Shown piece after piece: positions 32,052-40,830 of a stretch of DNA of 47,159 nt (positions are counted from its first letter, which is position 1; each line of letters opens with the position of its first letter). Origin of the DNA: Acidobacteriota bacterium (GTDB taxonomy: Bacteria > Zixibacteria > MSB-5A5 > GN15 > FEB-12); the NCBI GenBank assembly GCA_035529075.1, contig DATKXK010000008.1, positions 1 to 47,159 on the forward strand. The letters run 5' to 3'. The notes under the pieces were generated by a model, which did not search any database, had not been told where the DNA came from, and saw only the letters and a list, made by a program, of their open reading frames with translations. The position numbers and the translations under genes were made by a program.

Positions 32052-32319
32052 GTTTTCCCTGATCTCAGTGAGAGGCAGCCGAAAAATAAACTGTGTTCTG
32101 CATAAATAATCGTAGGTTTTTGTCGAATGAAAGGGTATAGTGTTTTGTTAGCATTCATTTGAGTTCGACCTTTATCGTAGTCTTGTCCTAATCTACAACT
32201 CTCCGCTAAAGCGTAATCTCGAACGGATCGCGCAATTACGCGCAAGATGTCATTTATCTTGAAGTACCTGATCTTTCGGATCGCAGTTCACTTCGGGATA
32301 AGCAACAATGGAGTGTAGA

Positions 32320-32610
32320 GTGAATATCTACATCGGAAACATGTCGTTTGACACGACAGAAGCTCAGTTACGCCAGGCCTTCGAGGGTTATGGTGAAGTC
32401 TCAACGATCAACATCATTACGGACAAGTACAGCGGCGAGCCGAGAGGCTTCGCGTTTGTCGAGATGTCTGCTAAGAGCGAGGCTATCGCTGCCATCAGCG
32501 GCCTGAACGGCCAGGATCTGAATGGACGCGCGTTGAATGTCAACGAAGCAAAGCCACGCGCCCAAGGCGGCAACCGCAGCGGTGGCAATGGCTACCGCAA
32601 GTCGTACTAA
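32320..32610 (+). CDS. Small RRM-domain RNA-binding protein
   Basis: A 96-residue protein with one complete RNA recognition motif. RNP2 is IYIGNM (3-8) and RNP1 is RGFAFVEM (42-49), with the family context FEGYGEVSTINIITDKYSGEPRGFAF. A short Gly/Arg/Asn-rich tail follows (AQGGNRSGGNGYRKSY), as in cyanobacterial and delta-proteobacterial Rbp proteins, which are often cold-induced. I chose the GTG at 32320 because GGAG lies six bases before it and the protein then starts MNIYIGNMSF, the family norm; the ATG at 32308 would add four residues. Two hairpins follow the stop codon. It probably acts as an RNA chaperone. It lies between the two tRNA-Leu-end repeats. Confidence 0.95.
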   Translation: MNIYIGNMSFDTTEAQLRQAFEGYGEVSTINIITDKYSGEPRGFAFVEMSAKSEAIAAISGLNGQDLNGRALNVNEAKPRAQGGNRSGGNGYRKSY

Positions 32611-32660
32611 CGGCGACGCAATGAGACCCGTGAGAACTCTTTCACGGGCTTGATTTTGAA

Positions 32661-32689
32661 GGAGACCGGCCTCTGGACGGTCTCCTTTT
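32661..32689 (+). terminator. Rho-independent terminator after the RRM gene
   Basis: GGAGACCG (32661-32668) pairs with CGGTCTCC (32678-32685), followed by T4. A first hairpin, CCCGTGA/TCACGGG, lies at about 32623-32647. The convergent radical SAM gene ends at 32751. Confidence 0.85.
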
Positions 32690-32750
32690 CATATTCTGTG
32701 GTTCTCGACACGGCTGTCAGCGTGCGAAAAGCCGAACGCCGTCTCAAGCA

Positions 32751-34316
32751 TCAGGCAACGCCGGTACGTGGAATGCTGAGGGAGGAACAGGCCTTCTCCA
32801 CCGACAAGAGATAGGCGTTGGGATCGTGGTGTATTGCTCCCTCCGGCAGCCAATCCCAAAACTCGCCGAGATCCGTGCGTATCCTCTCCACAAAGAATCC
32901 AGGGATCTCCGTTGTCTCTTGTTCGAAGAAACGCCGGAACTGCCGGTCGGAGTTCAGTTGCCGCCGTATCTGGGTAAAGTACTTGACTCGGCCATAGCGT
33001 TCTGATGAGAACCCGCGAACGACATTCAGCCACCTTGGAATTGTCTCTCCGTTTGCCAGGAACCGTCGAAATATCAGGCGGGGGGAATACGAGTACTTCG
33101 TGACATCAATGAGAAGATCATAAAACTCCAGCCACGAGTAGTTTTTCGGCTTGATGTTCATCTGGATGTTGCTGAGAAAGTGAAATGGGAACGGCAGCAC
33201 CCGATTAGCTCGCTGAAATTCCAGATTCAGTGGCGCCGCCTGTCCAAACGCCGAGAGCATAGAATAGGCCGGAAAAGCCCCCGGACTAAGGTCCAGGAAC
33301 CGCTTGGTGAGTTCGAACGGCGCCGATCCTTCGTCGCTGTCGAGTCCAAATATATGATTGGTTTGCACATACGGGATATGTCGCAGGATCATGTTGACAT
33401 GATCGGAAACCTTTATAACCTTATCCATCCCCGTCGTCTTCCCGGTCTTTGACTTCTTGCCCATCTCAAACCACGACTCTATGCCCGGCAGCAGCGCCTT
33501 GAAACCATTGCGCTTCAGTCGCTTCACACGGGACTCCGAAAGCAGAGACAGCGTAGATTCGGCAATGAAATCGATACGACCCGGTGGTACCGCTTCCTCA
33601 ATGGCATCCATGCAAAGATCGAAGCGGACCCCGAAGTTAGGGTCGTGCCACGCCACCCGGGGGCGCTTCAACCTGCCCAGCAGAAAACGCAGGTCTTCTT
33701 TCATCGCATCAGGATCCAATGGCTGATAGGGCACAGTGGAATCGATACAGAAGTCACAGGAATACGGACAACCCAGGCTGCTCAAGAGGGGCACTATCTT
33801 AATGAAAGGCGCCTTGCTGATACTCTGCTCTATGAATTTCCAGCGCTCGCTCACGCCCGGCAGCCGGGTCGGATGATGATCGGCTGAAAGGTGCAAACCA
33901 ACGGGTCGGTGGCGGGCGCAATCCCCCAGGACATCCAGAATCATGGCTTTATCTGTGAACCCGAGCACATAGTCAAAGTACTTCTGAGCGTCCTGCGGGT
34001 AGCAACGGGCATGCGGTCCGCCAATGGCAGTGACCGCACCTCGCGATCGGAACAAGTTACTGAGGGCGTAGGACAGCAAAGCCGCTTCGGTGAATGAACT
34101 GACAAAAACGAGGTCAACCTTGCCCGGCAGTTCCTCGACCAGATTCTCCCGACCCGTATATGTGACCAACGTGACTTCATGGCCCTGTTCTTCGCACCAC
34201 GTGGCAATGACCTGAGGCATGATACTGACGAAGTTCGCACCCATGACACGCATCCACATGGTCCGCGTCGGGGCTTTGGCAATGAGATCGATAATACCGA
34301 TGGAGAGCTTTCTCAC
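32751..34316 (-). CDS. B12-binding-domain radical SAM protein
   Basis: A 521-residue cytoplasmic enzyme. The N-terminal 150 residues form a cobalamin-binding-type Rossmann domain (VIATWCEEQGHEVTLVTY, VDLVFVSSFTEAALLSYALSN, AIGGPHARCYPQDAQKYFDYVL), though the B12 axial-ligand DxHxxG motif is not evident. The radical SAM core follows with the [4Fe-4S] motif CPYSCDFC (Cx3Cx2C, about residue 185). The C-terminal 200 residues are unassigned. The substrate is unknown; relatives often modify lipids, hopanoids or natural products. AGGAG precedes the ATG at 34316, and a promoter in repeat copy B (34546-34573) can drive it with a leader of about 220 bases. Base composition looks less G+C-rich than the neighbours. 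Confidence 0.9.
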   Translation of the reverse strand: MRKLSIGIIDLIAKAPTRTMWMRVMGANFVSIMPQVIATWCEEQGHEVTLVTYTGRENLVEELPGKVDLVFVSSFTEAALLSYALSNLFRSRGAVTAIGGPHARCYPQDAQKYFDYVLGFTDKAMILDVLGDCARHRPVGLHLSADHHPTRLPGVSERWKFIEQSISKAPFIKIVPLLSSLGCPYSCDFCIDSTVPYQPLDPDAMKEDLRFLLGRLKRPRVAWHDPNFGVRFDLCMDAIEEAVPPGRIDFIAESTLSLLSESRVKRLKRNGFKALLPGIESWFEMGKKSKTGKTTGMDKVIKVSDHVNMILRHIPYVQTNHIFGLDSDEGSAPFELTKRFLDLSPGAFPAYSMLSAFGQAAPLNLEFQRANRVLPFPFHFLSNIQMNIKPKNYSWLEFYDLLIDVTKYSYSPRLIFRRFLANGETIPRWLNVVRGFSSERYGRVKYFTQIRRQLNSDRQFRRFFEQETTEIPGFFVERIRTDLGEFWDWLPEGAIHHDPNAYLLSVEKACSSLSIPRTGVA

Positions 34317-34527
34317 ATTACTTGGCTCCTACGTTGACTACTACTGGCACGACCATGTGGACCACGCCACGGTCGCAAGATGCTTCTGCAATTAAAACCA
34401 CCTTAACTTAACCGAGGAGATGCCCTAGAGTCAGCCTGCAGTTCCGACTGAATCGATCGACGACGCCCACAGGACCCGAGATGCCCAATGCCGAACTACG
34501 GGGACTGAGTGATTGTACTTGCATCGC

Positions 34528-34659
34528 CAACCCATCTATCCATAGAAAATACACCCGCTGTAAGGTTTGTCAAGGAGCCGGTTGGGCCGCAGGGACGAAT
34601 CAGCGTTAAGTCGTTGCGATAAAACAGGCTATAAATGCCGAAGGGGGGACTCGAACCCC
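34528..34659 (-). repeat. Direct repeat copy B: tRNA-Leu 3' end plus promoter flank
   Basis: The partner of copy A, here attached to the complete tRNA-Leu gene. It comprises the T arm and acceptor 3' end of the tRNA (34636-34659) and about 108 bases of downstream flank with the promoter at 34546-34573. Together with copy A it brackets 31999-34527. Confidence 0.85.
34546..34573 (-). promoter_or_regulatory. Sigma-70 promoter (copy B) reading toward the radical SAM gene
   Basis: Minus-strand TTGACA (34568-34573), a 16-base spacer and TATTTT (34546-34551). It is homologous to the copy A promoter but with a weaker -10. The stretch 34317-34527 holds no other feature that I can support. Confidence 0.7.
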
Positions 34660-34719
34660 CACTCCCTTGCGAGAACTGCGCCCTGAACGCAGCGCGTCTA
34701 CCAGTTTCACCACTTCGGC
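34636..34719 (-). tRNA. tRNA-Leu (anticodon CAG)
   Basis: Read on the minus strand: acceptor GCCGAAG/CTTCGGC with discriminator A, anticodon stem CTGCG/CGCAG with loop TTCAGGG (anticodon CAG), a long class II variable arm (CTC-GCAA-GGGAG region) as expected for Leu, and T arm GGGGG-TTCGAGT-CCCCC. 84 bases, no encoded CCA. Confidence 0.96.
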
Positions 34720-34737
34720 ATCTCAATGACGTTATCT

Positions 34738-34765
34738 AAGATAATCGGTTTGGCTGCACGGGCAA
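34738..34765 (-). promoter_or_regulatory. Promoter of tRNA-Leu
   Basis: Minus-strand TTGCCC (34760-34765), a 16-base spacer and TATCTT (34738-34743), about 19 bases before the tRNA 5' end. Confidence 0.65.
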
Positions 34766-34833
34766 GCAGATTTTCACGGTTGGTCCAAAGTCATGGCGGC
34801 GGAGTTGCGGCGGCCGGATTCACCGGATCGCAG

Positions 34834-37119
34834 TCAGAGCGTATCGGCCGCGCTGCGGCCGTCAAAAGCTTCTCCGAGCCGGTTTTCACCGCGGAAAAAG
34901 CCGGTCGAGAAAGTGAACTCATCACCCAATCGAGGTACCGCACGGACACACAAGGCGCTCTCCAGCTTCTTCCACGTGGAGGTGGGTCGCTCCGGCCAGA
35001 AATCGCGGTTGCTCCTCTGACCGCCTTCAAACAGGTGCAGGAACACCCGATACGTCGTCGCCACGTCCTCCCGGGCGAGGAAATTCATCACGAAGTACGT
35101 CGAGTCGCCGACGCTGGTATAGACGCACGAGCGCAACTCTATCTGCTTCTGGTAGGCGTGAGCACCGCCCGGTATGGGGACCTCGTGCCAACCGGCCCGG
35201 TCGACGTTCACATACCCGCCCAGCAGGCGCTGCCCGACCGAATCAAGAAACGGCGTGACTGCCCTCACCCGGGCCAGAAACAGCAGACTGTCGGCGACAC
35301 TCATGCCGGTGAAGTTGTATTGCCTGTCCGCCGGCGGCCCGCCCGGATCGACAACTTCATAGAGGTTCATCCCGGGCCGGTTGACAAACAGGGCGGTGTC
35401 GGACACGACCATCGTATCGTACTGAAGGTACCTTGTGGTAAAGCGGTCGGGATAATTGCTCCAGTTGATCTGGACCAGGAACAGGGAATCCTTCCTGCGA
35501 GGCATGTAGTAGTTAACAGGATCAAAAATATTATGCCTCAGCACAGTGTGGAAGATATACGGGTCGCTGAACCCCTGGAGGATGCCCAGCAGTTCGTAGC
35601 GCTGCGCGAACCGCGCGGCCGGATGAGAATACAGCTCACTGGTGGCGATAAAGGTGTAGACCGGGTAAAACGAGGTGAACTCGTAATGGCCCGTCAGGAA
35701 GACCGTCCCGGCCCGTGCAGCCATTTCAGACGCATCAGTGCCCCACGTCGGCACGACCGATTCCCTGGCTACACGAACCATCTTCTCGTTTCCCAACCCA
35801 TTGATATTGTGGAGGAATACAAGCAACACCAGCGACAGCAGCACGGGCACCACGATGCGGGCTTTTGAGAAGAGCCGTGCGCGTCGAATCACGCCGGCCG
35901 CGGCCAGGCCGACAAACGGCCCCCAGAGAAGGTGGACGAAGTCCTTGGCCTTGATGAGATTGACGGGCAGGGTGAGGGCTCCAAGGACAGATCCTACAAG
36001 CAGGAAAAACACAACCGAACCCAGCAGGAGCAGAAGCCCGCGCCAAAGAGGCGCGGTGTACCGTCGCAATGCATAGACAATCGCTCCCAGAAACAGCAGG
36101 CCGGGCACTGAAAACTCCATGTATTTCACGATCACGCCGGTACAGCCGAGATGGTGCCAGCCGCCCCGCGAACGATCTATCCCGTACTGCGCTATGGACA
36201 CGACCACCGGAAGCCAGTACGGCATAGAGAGGATTGCGGCTACGACCAGGACGCCGAGAGCCGACTTCCATCTGAATCCGCGCCCGCCGTTCACGTACTT
36301 CCAGAATGGACCCAGCACAAGCCGGGCAAGCAGCAGGAAACCGCCGATGAAGAACGGATAGAAGTAAGTCGAGAAGATGACCGCGCCGATTATCCCCCCC
36401 GTGAGATAGAATTGCCACGATGTCCTGGTGTTTTTCACCCGCTCGATATAGAACAGCCACCAGGGGATAAACAAACTGTTGGCCAGAAACGCATGCGGCA
36501 CCGACTGGACATAGGGAATGCCGAACGAACAGACAAGAAAGTTGCCGAGCGTGATCAGAAACGCCTGGAGAGGGCCGACCAGCTTGCGCCAGAACCAATA
36601 GAGAAGAAACGGGCCGACGAAGTAGATCAGCATACTGCCGATCTTGAGCATCTTGTAGGCCTCGACCGAGAAGAGACGCGCGTACAGGGACAGCAGGTAA
36701 TAGTAGACGGGCGGATAGAAAACCGGCAGGCTCTTATAGTAGTAGTCACCGGGTATGATAAACCGCACGAACTTGACAATCATGGCGTGCCGGAACAATT
36801 GATCCCCGAGGAAGCCGTACAGGTTGTATGGCGTACCGGCATACATGAGAGCCATTTCGATAACGCCGTACACTGACAAGCAGCCAAGAAGGATCAGGAC
36901 CCTGGCCCGCCAGCGCAACCGGGCCACCCAGACGGCAATGACAGCCGCAAAGAACATCACCGCCCAGGCATCCATCCAGATCAGGTCGTAAATCAAGCCG
37001 TTTTCGGTGAACCGCCTGGCCGGAAACGAACGAGCAAAGAGAAAGACCGCGAAGACGGCAAACAGCACCAGAATGCCGGCAGCCGGCAGGAGTGATCTTG
37101 TTCGCGCTGAGAGTTTCAT
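34834..37119 (-). CDS. Polytopic GT-C-type glycosyltransferase, AftA-like
   Basis: A 761-residue membrane protein with about twelve membrane helices in the first 460 residues and a soluble, probably periplasmic, C-terminal domain of about 290. The first long loop reads GDQLFRHAMIVKFVRF (Asp106) then PGDYYYKSLPVFYPPVYYY (Asp125, FYPP 134-137). This is the pattern of the N-terminal domain of AftA-type arabinofuranosyltransferases, GT-C enzymes that use polyprenyl-phosphate sugars and carry the catalytic Asp in this loop. AftA itself is best known from mycobacterial arabinogalactan synthesis, so a related lipid-linked-sugar transferase is the safest call. It is divergent from a YfhO-like gene, so the pair may serve one surface glycan. 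Confidence 0.7.
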   Translation of the reverse strand: MKLSARTRSLLPAAGILVLFAVFAVFLFARSFPARRFTENGLIYDLIWMDAWAVMFFAAVIAVWVARLRWRARVLILLGCLSVYGVIEMALMYAGTPYNLYGFLGDQLFRHAMIVKFVRFIIPGDYYYKSLPVFYPPVYYYLLSLYARLFSVEAYKMLKIGSMLIYFVGPFLLYWFWRKLVGPLQAFLITLGNFLVCSFGIPYVQSVPHAFLANSLFIPWWLFYIERVKNTRTSWQFYLTGGIIGAVIFSTYFYPFFIGGFLLLARLVLGPFWKYVNGGRGFRWKSALGVLVVAAILSMPYWLPVVVSIAQYGIDRSRGGWHHLGCTGVIVKYMEFSVPGLLFLGAIVYALRRYTAPLWRGLLLLLGSVVFFLLVGSVLGALTLPVNLIKAKDFVHLLWGPFVGLAAAGVIRRARLFSKARIVVPVLLSLVLLVFLHNINGLGNEKMVRVARESVVPTWGTDASEMAARAGTVFLTGHYEFTSFYPVYTFIATSELYSHPAARFAQRYELLGILQGFSDPYIFHTVLRHNIFDPVNYYMPRRKDSLFLVQINWSNYPDRFTTRYLQYDTMVVSDTALFVNRPGMNLYEVVDPGGPPADRQYNFTGMSVADSLLFLARVRAVTPFLDSVGQRLLGGYVNVDRAGWHEVPIPGGAHAYQKQIELRSCVYTSVGDSTYFVMNFLAREDVATTYRVFLHLFEGGQRSNRDFWPERPTSTWKKLESALCVRAVPRLGDEFTFSTGFFRGENRLGEAFDGRSAADTL

Positions 37120-37216
37120 CTGAGTGCACGCCTCTATGACCAGCTATAATAACCCGTCTCAGCGCACGGAGTCAAACCAAAACTTCCGCCGAATGGCGGC
37201 AACGGCGTGGATAATG

Positions 37217-37245
37217 TTGACATGGGGGCCCGCCGTGTATATCCT
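37217..37245 (+). promoter_or_regulatory. Sigma-70 promoter of the YfhO-like gene
   Basis: TTGACA (37217-37222), a 17-base spacer and TATCCT (37240-37245), about 155 bases before the start codon at 37403. Nothing else is recognisable in the 37120-37402 intergenic stretch. Confidence 0.7.
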
Positions 37246-37402
37246 TGTGCATCTCAGCAACCGGGATTGACACATCCTCTGCACCTGCCTTACACAGGTC
37301 GCAGGAGACGACGGGTGCATGAGCTTCGTCGGGTGACGGACCGATCCGTGCCCGATGAAAACCGGGCGGGGGCGCCTGACCGGCAGGAAGGGACTGAGAA
37401 CA

Positions 37403-39802
37403 ATGTGGCGTTTCGATCCTGAAGAGTCCAGGCACTTTTTTCTTCTCTATTGCGCAGGTCTGGCCGTCACGCTGGTTGTCCTTTTCTGGAAATTTATCAT
37501 CTCGGACCGGATGCTGTTTGGCAATGACATCCTGAGTTACGGCATATTCCACAGAACACTGCTGAGGGACTACTTCGTGGCGCACGGGGGCATACCGCCG
37601 TGGAATCCCTACATCCTCTGCGGTCTGCCCTTTGTCGACGCCATCCACGGCGGCGCGCTTTACCCGCTCACGATTATCGACTTCTGCGGCAACATGTTCC
37701 GCATGATCGGGTACAATTTCATACTTCATTATTTCCTCGCCGGCGTTTTCACGTACCTTGCCGCCCGCCAACTCCGCCTGTCCAAACTGGGAGCGGCCAT
37801 GGCCGGACTATCGTACGCCCTTGCTCCCTGCCTGATAAGCTGGGTTGCGGCCGGTCACGATGGCAAGCTGTATTCGGCCGCCTTTTTTCCCCTCGTGGTG
37901 CTGTTTCTTGACCGTTTGTTCGAGCGTCGGCGCATCCTGGACGCCGCCATGCTCGGGCTGGTGTATGGTATCATCATCCTTACCCCGCACCTTCAGATGG
38001 CTTATTATGTCCTCTGGTTCATCGTCATCTACTCGGTCTATAAACTGGTTGGATTGTACCTCCGGTCGCGGTCGATTCGGGCGTCGGCGGCCGGCACGGC
38101 ACTGGTGGTGGCAGCCGTGGCCCTGGGGCTATGCGTCTCCGCGGTCCAGTTTCTGCCCAGCTACACCTACATCCCGAACCACACACCCCGCGCCACGTCG
38201 TCCAAAGGATACAAGTACGCCAGCCTGTTCTCGCTGCGCGCCGAGGAGGCGTTTTCGCAAATCGTACCCGAATTCTGCGGCCTTGACGATAGAAACGGTC
38301 CCCGCCGCTACTGGGGCAAGGCCGCGTTCAAGGACAACTCCGAGAGCGTCGGGACGGTGACCCTGTTTGTCGCCCTGCTTGCCTTTCTCACCAGGGGCCG
38401 CAGGCGCAAGTACTTCTGGGGAGGACTGGCAGTGGCGACGTTCCTGTATGCGATGGGGCCCGCCACTCCCCTGCTGAGACTGGTGATAGCAGTTGTCCCG
38501 TATGCGGACGCCATGGAAGCCCCCTCGACAAGCGCCTTCATCTTCGTCTTCAGTGTCGCCGTGCTGTCAGGTTTGGCAGTACAATCCGTCCGCGAAGGGC
38601 GCTCACCCGAGCGCCGCCGCATCGGCAGGGCCTTCCCGATAGTCCTCTGGGGTGTACCCGTGATCCTCCTGGCGGCAACGGTGCTCTTCAGCCTGTTCGG
38701 CGAAGACATGCTCATGGGCTACAGCAAGGTTTTCCATCCCTCCATCATCCCGACCGACGAGGCAACGCCGGCGAAATGGTCGAAGGCCGTCGCCAACCTG
38801 CCGAATCTCAAACACGGCCTGTGGCTGGCGACATTCTTCGTGGGGCTGGGCGCTCTGCTCATCCATGCTTCGCTGAAGGGCAGCCGTCTGAAACACCTCC
38901 TCTGGCTCATACCCGTTGTCGTCATCGTTGCCGATAGCAGTTTCGACCGACGATTCATTCGCCTTTTTAACCAGGACAGGTTTTCTGTTGGTCTGCCGCT
39001 CGCGGAGATCATCGCCGATCAGGATGTCTGGGGGCGCACGACCGGGTTCGGCAGTTGTCACCATGCCTTCCAACTGGGTTACTATGGAATCGAAAGTCAC
39101 ATCGGCGTTCATGGGAAGGAACCCGTCTGGTACCACGGTTTCATTGGTGAATACAGCGGCTGGAACTACTTTCATCCACGGGTGATTAACCTCACCGGAA
39201 CACGCTATATCGTCTGTCGAGCCTCTGATATCCTGCCGCCAGACACGATGGGGCCTGTTCCGCTTGACACGATAGGCAGGTTCGAAAGGTACGTAGTGCT
39301 TGAAAACAGGAACGCCTTTCCTCTGGCCTATCTGGTCAGCCGGTACGAAGTGATGCCCACCAGGAAGCACGTCTACCATGAAGTTATCCTGGGACAGGAG
39401 AATCTTCGCGAAATCGTGTACCTCGAAGAGGAACCGGAGCTGGCCGTGTCACCGCAGCCGGACGACACCTCGTGGGCACGGGTCACGCACCGGGGGATTG
39501 ATTCCGTCGAAGTCAGCGTAAGTTGCACCACCAACAAACTGCTGGTTCTCACCGATACGTATTACGACGCCTGGCACGCGTTTGTCGACGGCGTCGAGCG
39601 CAGGATCTACATGGCCTACGGCGCCTTTCGGGCCGTAGAAGTGCCCGCCGGCAGCCGAAAGGTGGTCTTCACGTACTACTCGTCCATGTACGAACTCGGC
39701 AAGGCGCTGACCCTGGCCGGTTTGCTGATTGTCCTTGCCGTCCTGGTCCTGAATGGCCTTCAGTCGCTCCGGCGCAAAGCCCGGCCGGGCCACAGTCTCT
39801 GA
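37403..39802 (+). CDS. YfhO-family polytopic membrane protein
   Basis: A 799-residue protein. I chose the ATG at 37403 (MWRFDPEESRHFF), with AGGAAGGG upstream; an upstream start at 37355 would add 16 residues. About twelve or more membrane helices are followed by a periplasmic C-terminal domain (about 530-760) and a final membrane helix (LTLAGLLIVLAVLVL). Family marks include the first periplasmic loop FGNDILSYGIFHRTLLRDYF (acidic residue of the GT-C active-site loop) and IPPWNPYILCGLPF, the P-WNP-x4-G-P motif of YfhO proteins. Bacillus YfhO takes part in glycosylation of lipoteichoic acid; here transfer of a lipid-linked sugar to an envelope glycan is inferred. Confidence 0.85.
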   Translation: MWRFDPEESRHFFLLYCAGLAVTLVVLFWKFIISDRMLFGNDILSYGIFHRTLLRDYFVAHGGIPPWNPYILCGLPFVDAIHGGALYPLTIIDFCGNMFRMIGYNFILHYFLAGVFTYLAARQLRLSKLGAAMAGLSYALAPCLISWVAAGHDGKLYSAAFFPLVVLFLDRLFERRRILDAAMLGLVYGIIILTPHLQMAYYVLWFIVIYSVYKLVGLYLRSRSIRASAAGTALVVAAVALGLCVSAVQFLPSYTYIPNHTPRATSSKGYKYASLFSLRAEEAFSQIVPEFCGLDDRNGPRRYWGKAAFKDNSESVGTVTLFVALLAFLTRGRRRKYFWGGLAVATFLYAMGPATPLLRLVIAVVPYADAMEAPSTSAFIFVFSVAVLSGLAVQSVREGRSPERRRIGRAFPIVLWGVPVILLAATVLFSLFGEDMLMGYSKVFHPSIIPTDEATPAKWSKAVANLPNLKHGLWLATFFVGLGALLIHASLKGSRLKHLLWLIPVVVIVADSSFDRRFIRLFNQDRFSVGLPLAEIIADQDVWGRTTGFGSCHHAFQLGYYGIESHIGVHGKEPVWYHGFIGEYSGWNYFHPRVINLTGTRYIVCRASDILPPDTMGPVPLDTIGRFERYVVLENRNAFPLAYLVSRYEVMPTRKHVYHEVILGQENLREIVYLEEEPELAVSPQPDDTSWARVTHRGIDSVEVSVSCTTNKLLVLTDTYYDAWHAFVDGVERRIYMAYGAFRAVEVPAGSRKVVFTYYSSMYELGKALTLAGLLIVLAVLVLNGLQSLRRKARPGHSL

Positions 39803-39824
39803 ACGCTCCGGTCAAAAGGGGAAT

Positions 39825-39852
39825 AAAAAAAAGCCGCTCCGGCTGGAGCGGC
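39825..39852 (-). terminator. Rho-independent terminator of rpoD
   Basis: On the minus strand GCCGCTCC/GGAGCGGC (arms 39833-39840 and 39845-39852) is followed by eight T. It lies between the convergent YfhO-like gene and the sigma factor gene. Confidence 0.92.
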
Positions 39853-39876
39853 GTGCTGTCATTTATCAATAAGGGG

Positions 39877-40731
39877 TCAGTTCAGGTACGCCCGAAGCGA
39901 CCGGCTTCGGGAAGCGTGTCTGAGACGGCGGATCGCCTTCTCCTTGATCTGGCGGACGCGCTCCCGGGTGAGCGAGAACCGGGCTCCGATCTCCTCAAGC
40001 GTGAGCGCCTTCTCATGATTCAGCCCGAAATACAGATTGATCACCTCCGCCTCGCGCGGGGTCAGCGTATCCAGGGCTTTTTCGATTTCGACGCGAAGTG
40101 AACTGTCCAGGAGCGCTTCGTACGGTGACGGCTGGAATTCATCCTCAAGGATATCGATCAGCGAATTGTCCTCGGACTGCGTGAACGGTGCGTCGAGCGA
40201 CAGGTGCGAATTCGATATCTTGAGAGTGTCCGATACCTCACCCTCCGATAACTCCAGTTCCTTGGCGATTTCAACCGGCGACGGCAGCCTTCCCAGATTC
40301 TGCTCCAGGCGACTGGCCACCTTGCCGATTTTGTGCAGCGTCCCGACCCGGTTGAGCGGGAGGCGGACAATCCGGCTCTGTTCGGCCAGCGCCTGAAGAA
40401 TCGCCTGACGAATCCACCAGACCGCGTAACTGATGAACTTGAACCCCCGGGTCTCATCGAACCGTTTGGCCGCTTTGATCAGCCCGATGTTTCCTTCGTT
40501 GATCAAATCGGCGAGCGACAGACCCTGGTTCTGATATTGTTTCGCTACCGAGACGACGAAGCGCAGATTGGCCTTTGTCAGTTTCTCCAGAGCTCTCTTA
40601 TCGCCCTGCTTTATCCTTCGTGCCAGGCGCACTTCCTCTTCCGCGTTGATGAGCGGTGTCTCTCCAATCTCGCGAAGATACAGATCGAGCGAGCGATCCT
40701 CATCACGATATTTCAGAGACTGTTTGGCCAC
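39877..40731 (-). CDS. rpoD: Primary sigma factor, short RpoD/SigA type
   Basis: A 284-residue sigma-70 factor that lacks the long N-terminal region 1.1 and non-conserved region of proteobacterial RpoD, as in Bacteroidetes and related phyla. Region 1.2/2 begins [25 protein letters not shown]. Region 2.3-2.4 is [23 protein letters not shown], the -10-binding helix. Region 4 is [29 protein letters not shown] for -35 recognition. The start is a GTG at 40731 (protein [14 protein letters not shown]) with a purine-rich leader. The promoters found in this window (TTGACA, 16-18 bp, TATxxT) suit such a factor. It follows the HtrA gene by 99 bases on the same strand. Confidence 0.95.
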   Translation of the reverse strand: MAKQSLKYRDEDRSLDLYLREIGETPLINAEEEVRLARRIKQGDKRALEKLTKANLRFVVSVAKQYQNQGLSLADLINEGNIGLIKAAKRFDETRGFKFISYAVWWIRQAILQALAEQSRIVRLPLNRVGTLHKIGKVASRLEQNLGRLPSPVEIAKELELSEGEVSDTLKISNSHLSLDAPFTQSEDNSLIDILEDEFQPSPYEALLDSSLRVEIEKALDTLTPREAEVINLYFGLNHEKALTLEEIGARFSLTRERVRQIKEKAIRRLRHASRSRSLRAYLN

Positions 40732-40830
40732 GTCTCTCTCTCAGCTCCTGTTTCGCAAAAGGTTGCCAGTAGCTACTGCCGGTCCGGGGAAGCCACGCCT
40801 CACAAAACGCCAAGGCCGGCCTTATATTCA

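Noticed and set aside
31874-32245. Minus-strand open frame through the tRNA-Leu fragment
   Set aside because: Its sequence (for example VRGSSPPFGIYS) is the usual translation of a tRNA 3' end; no family features.
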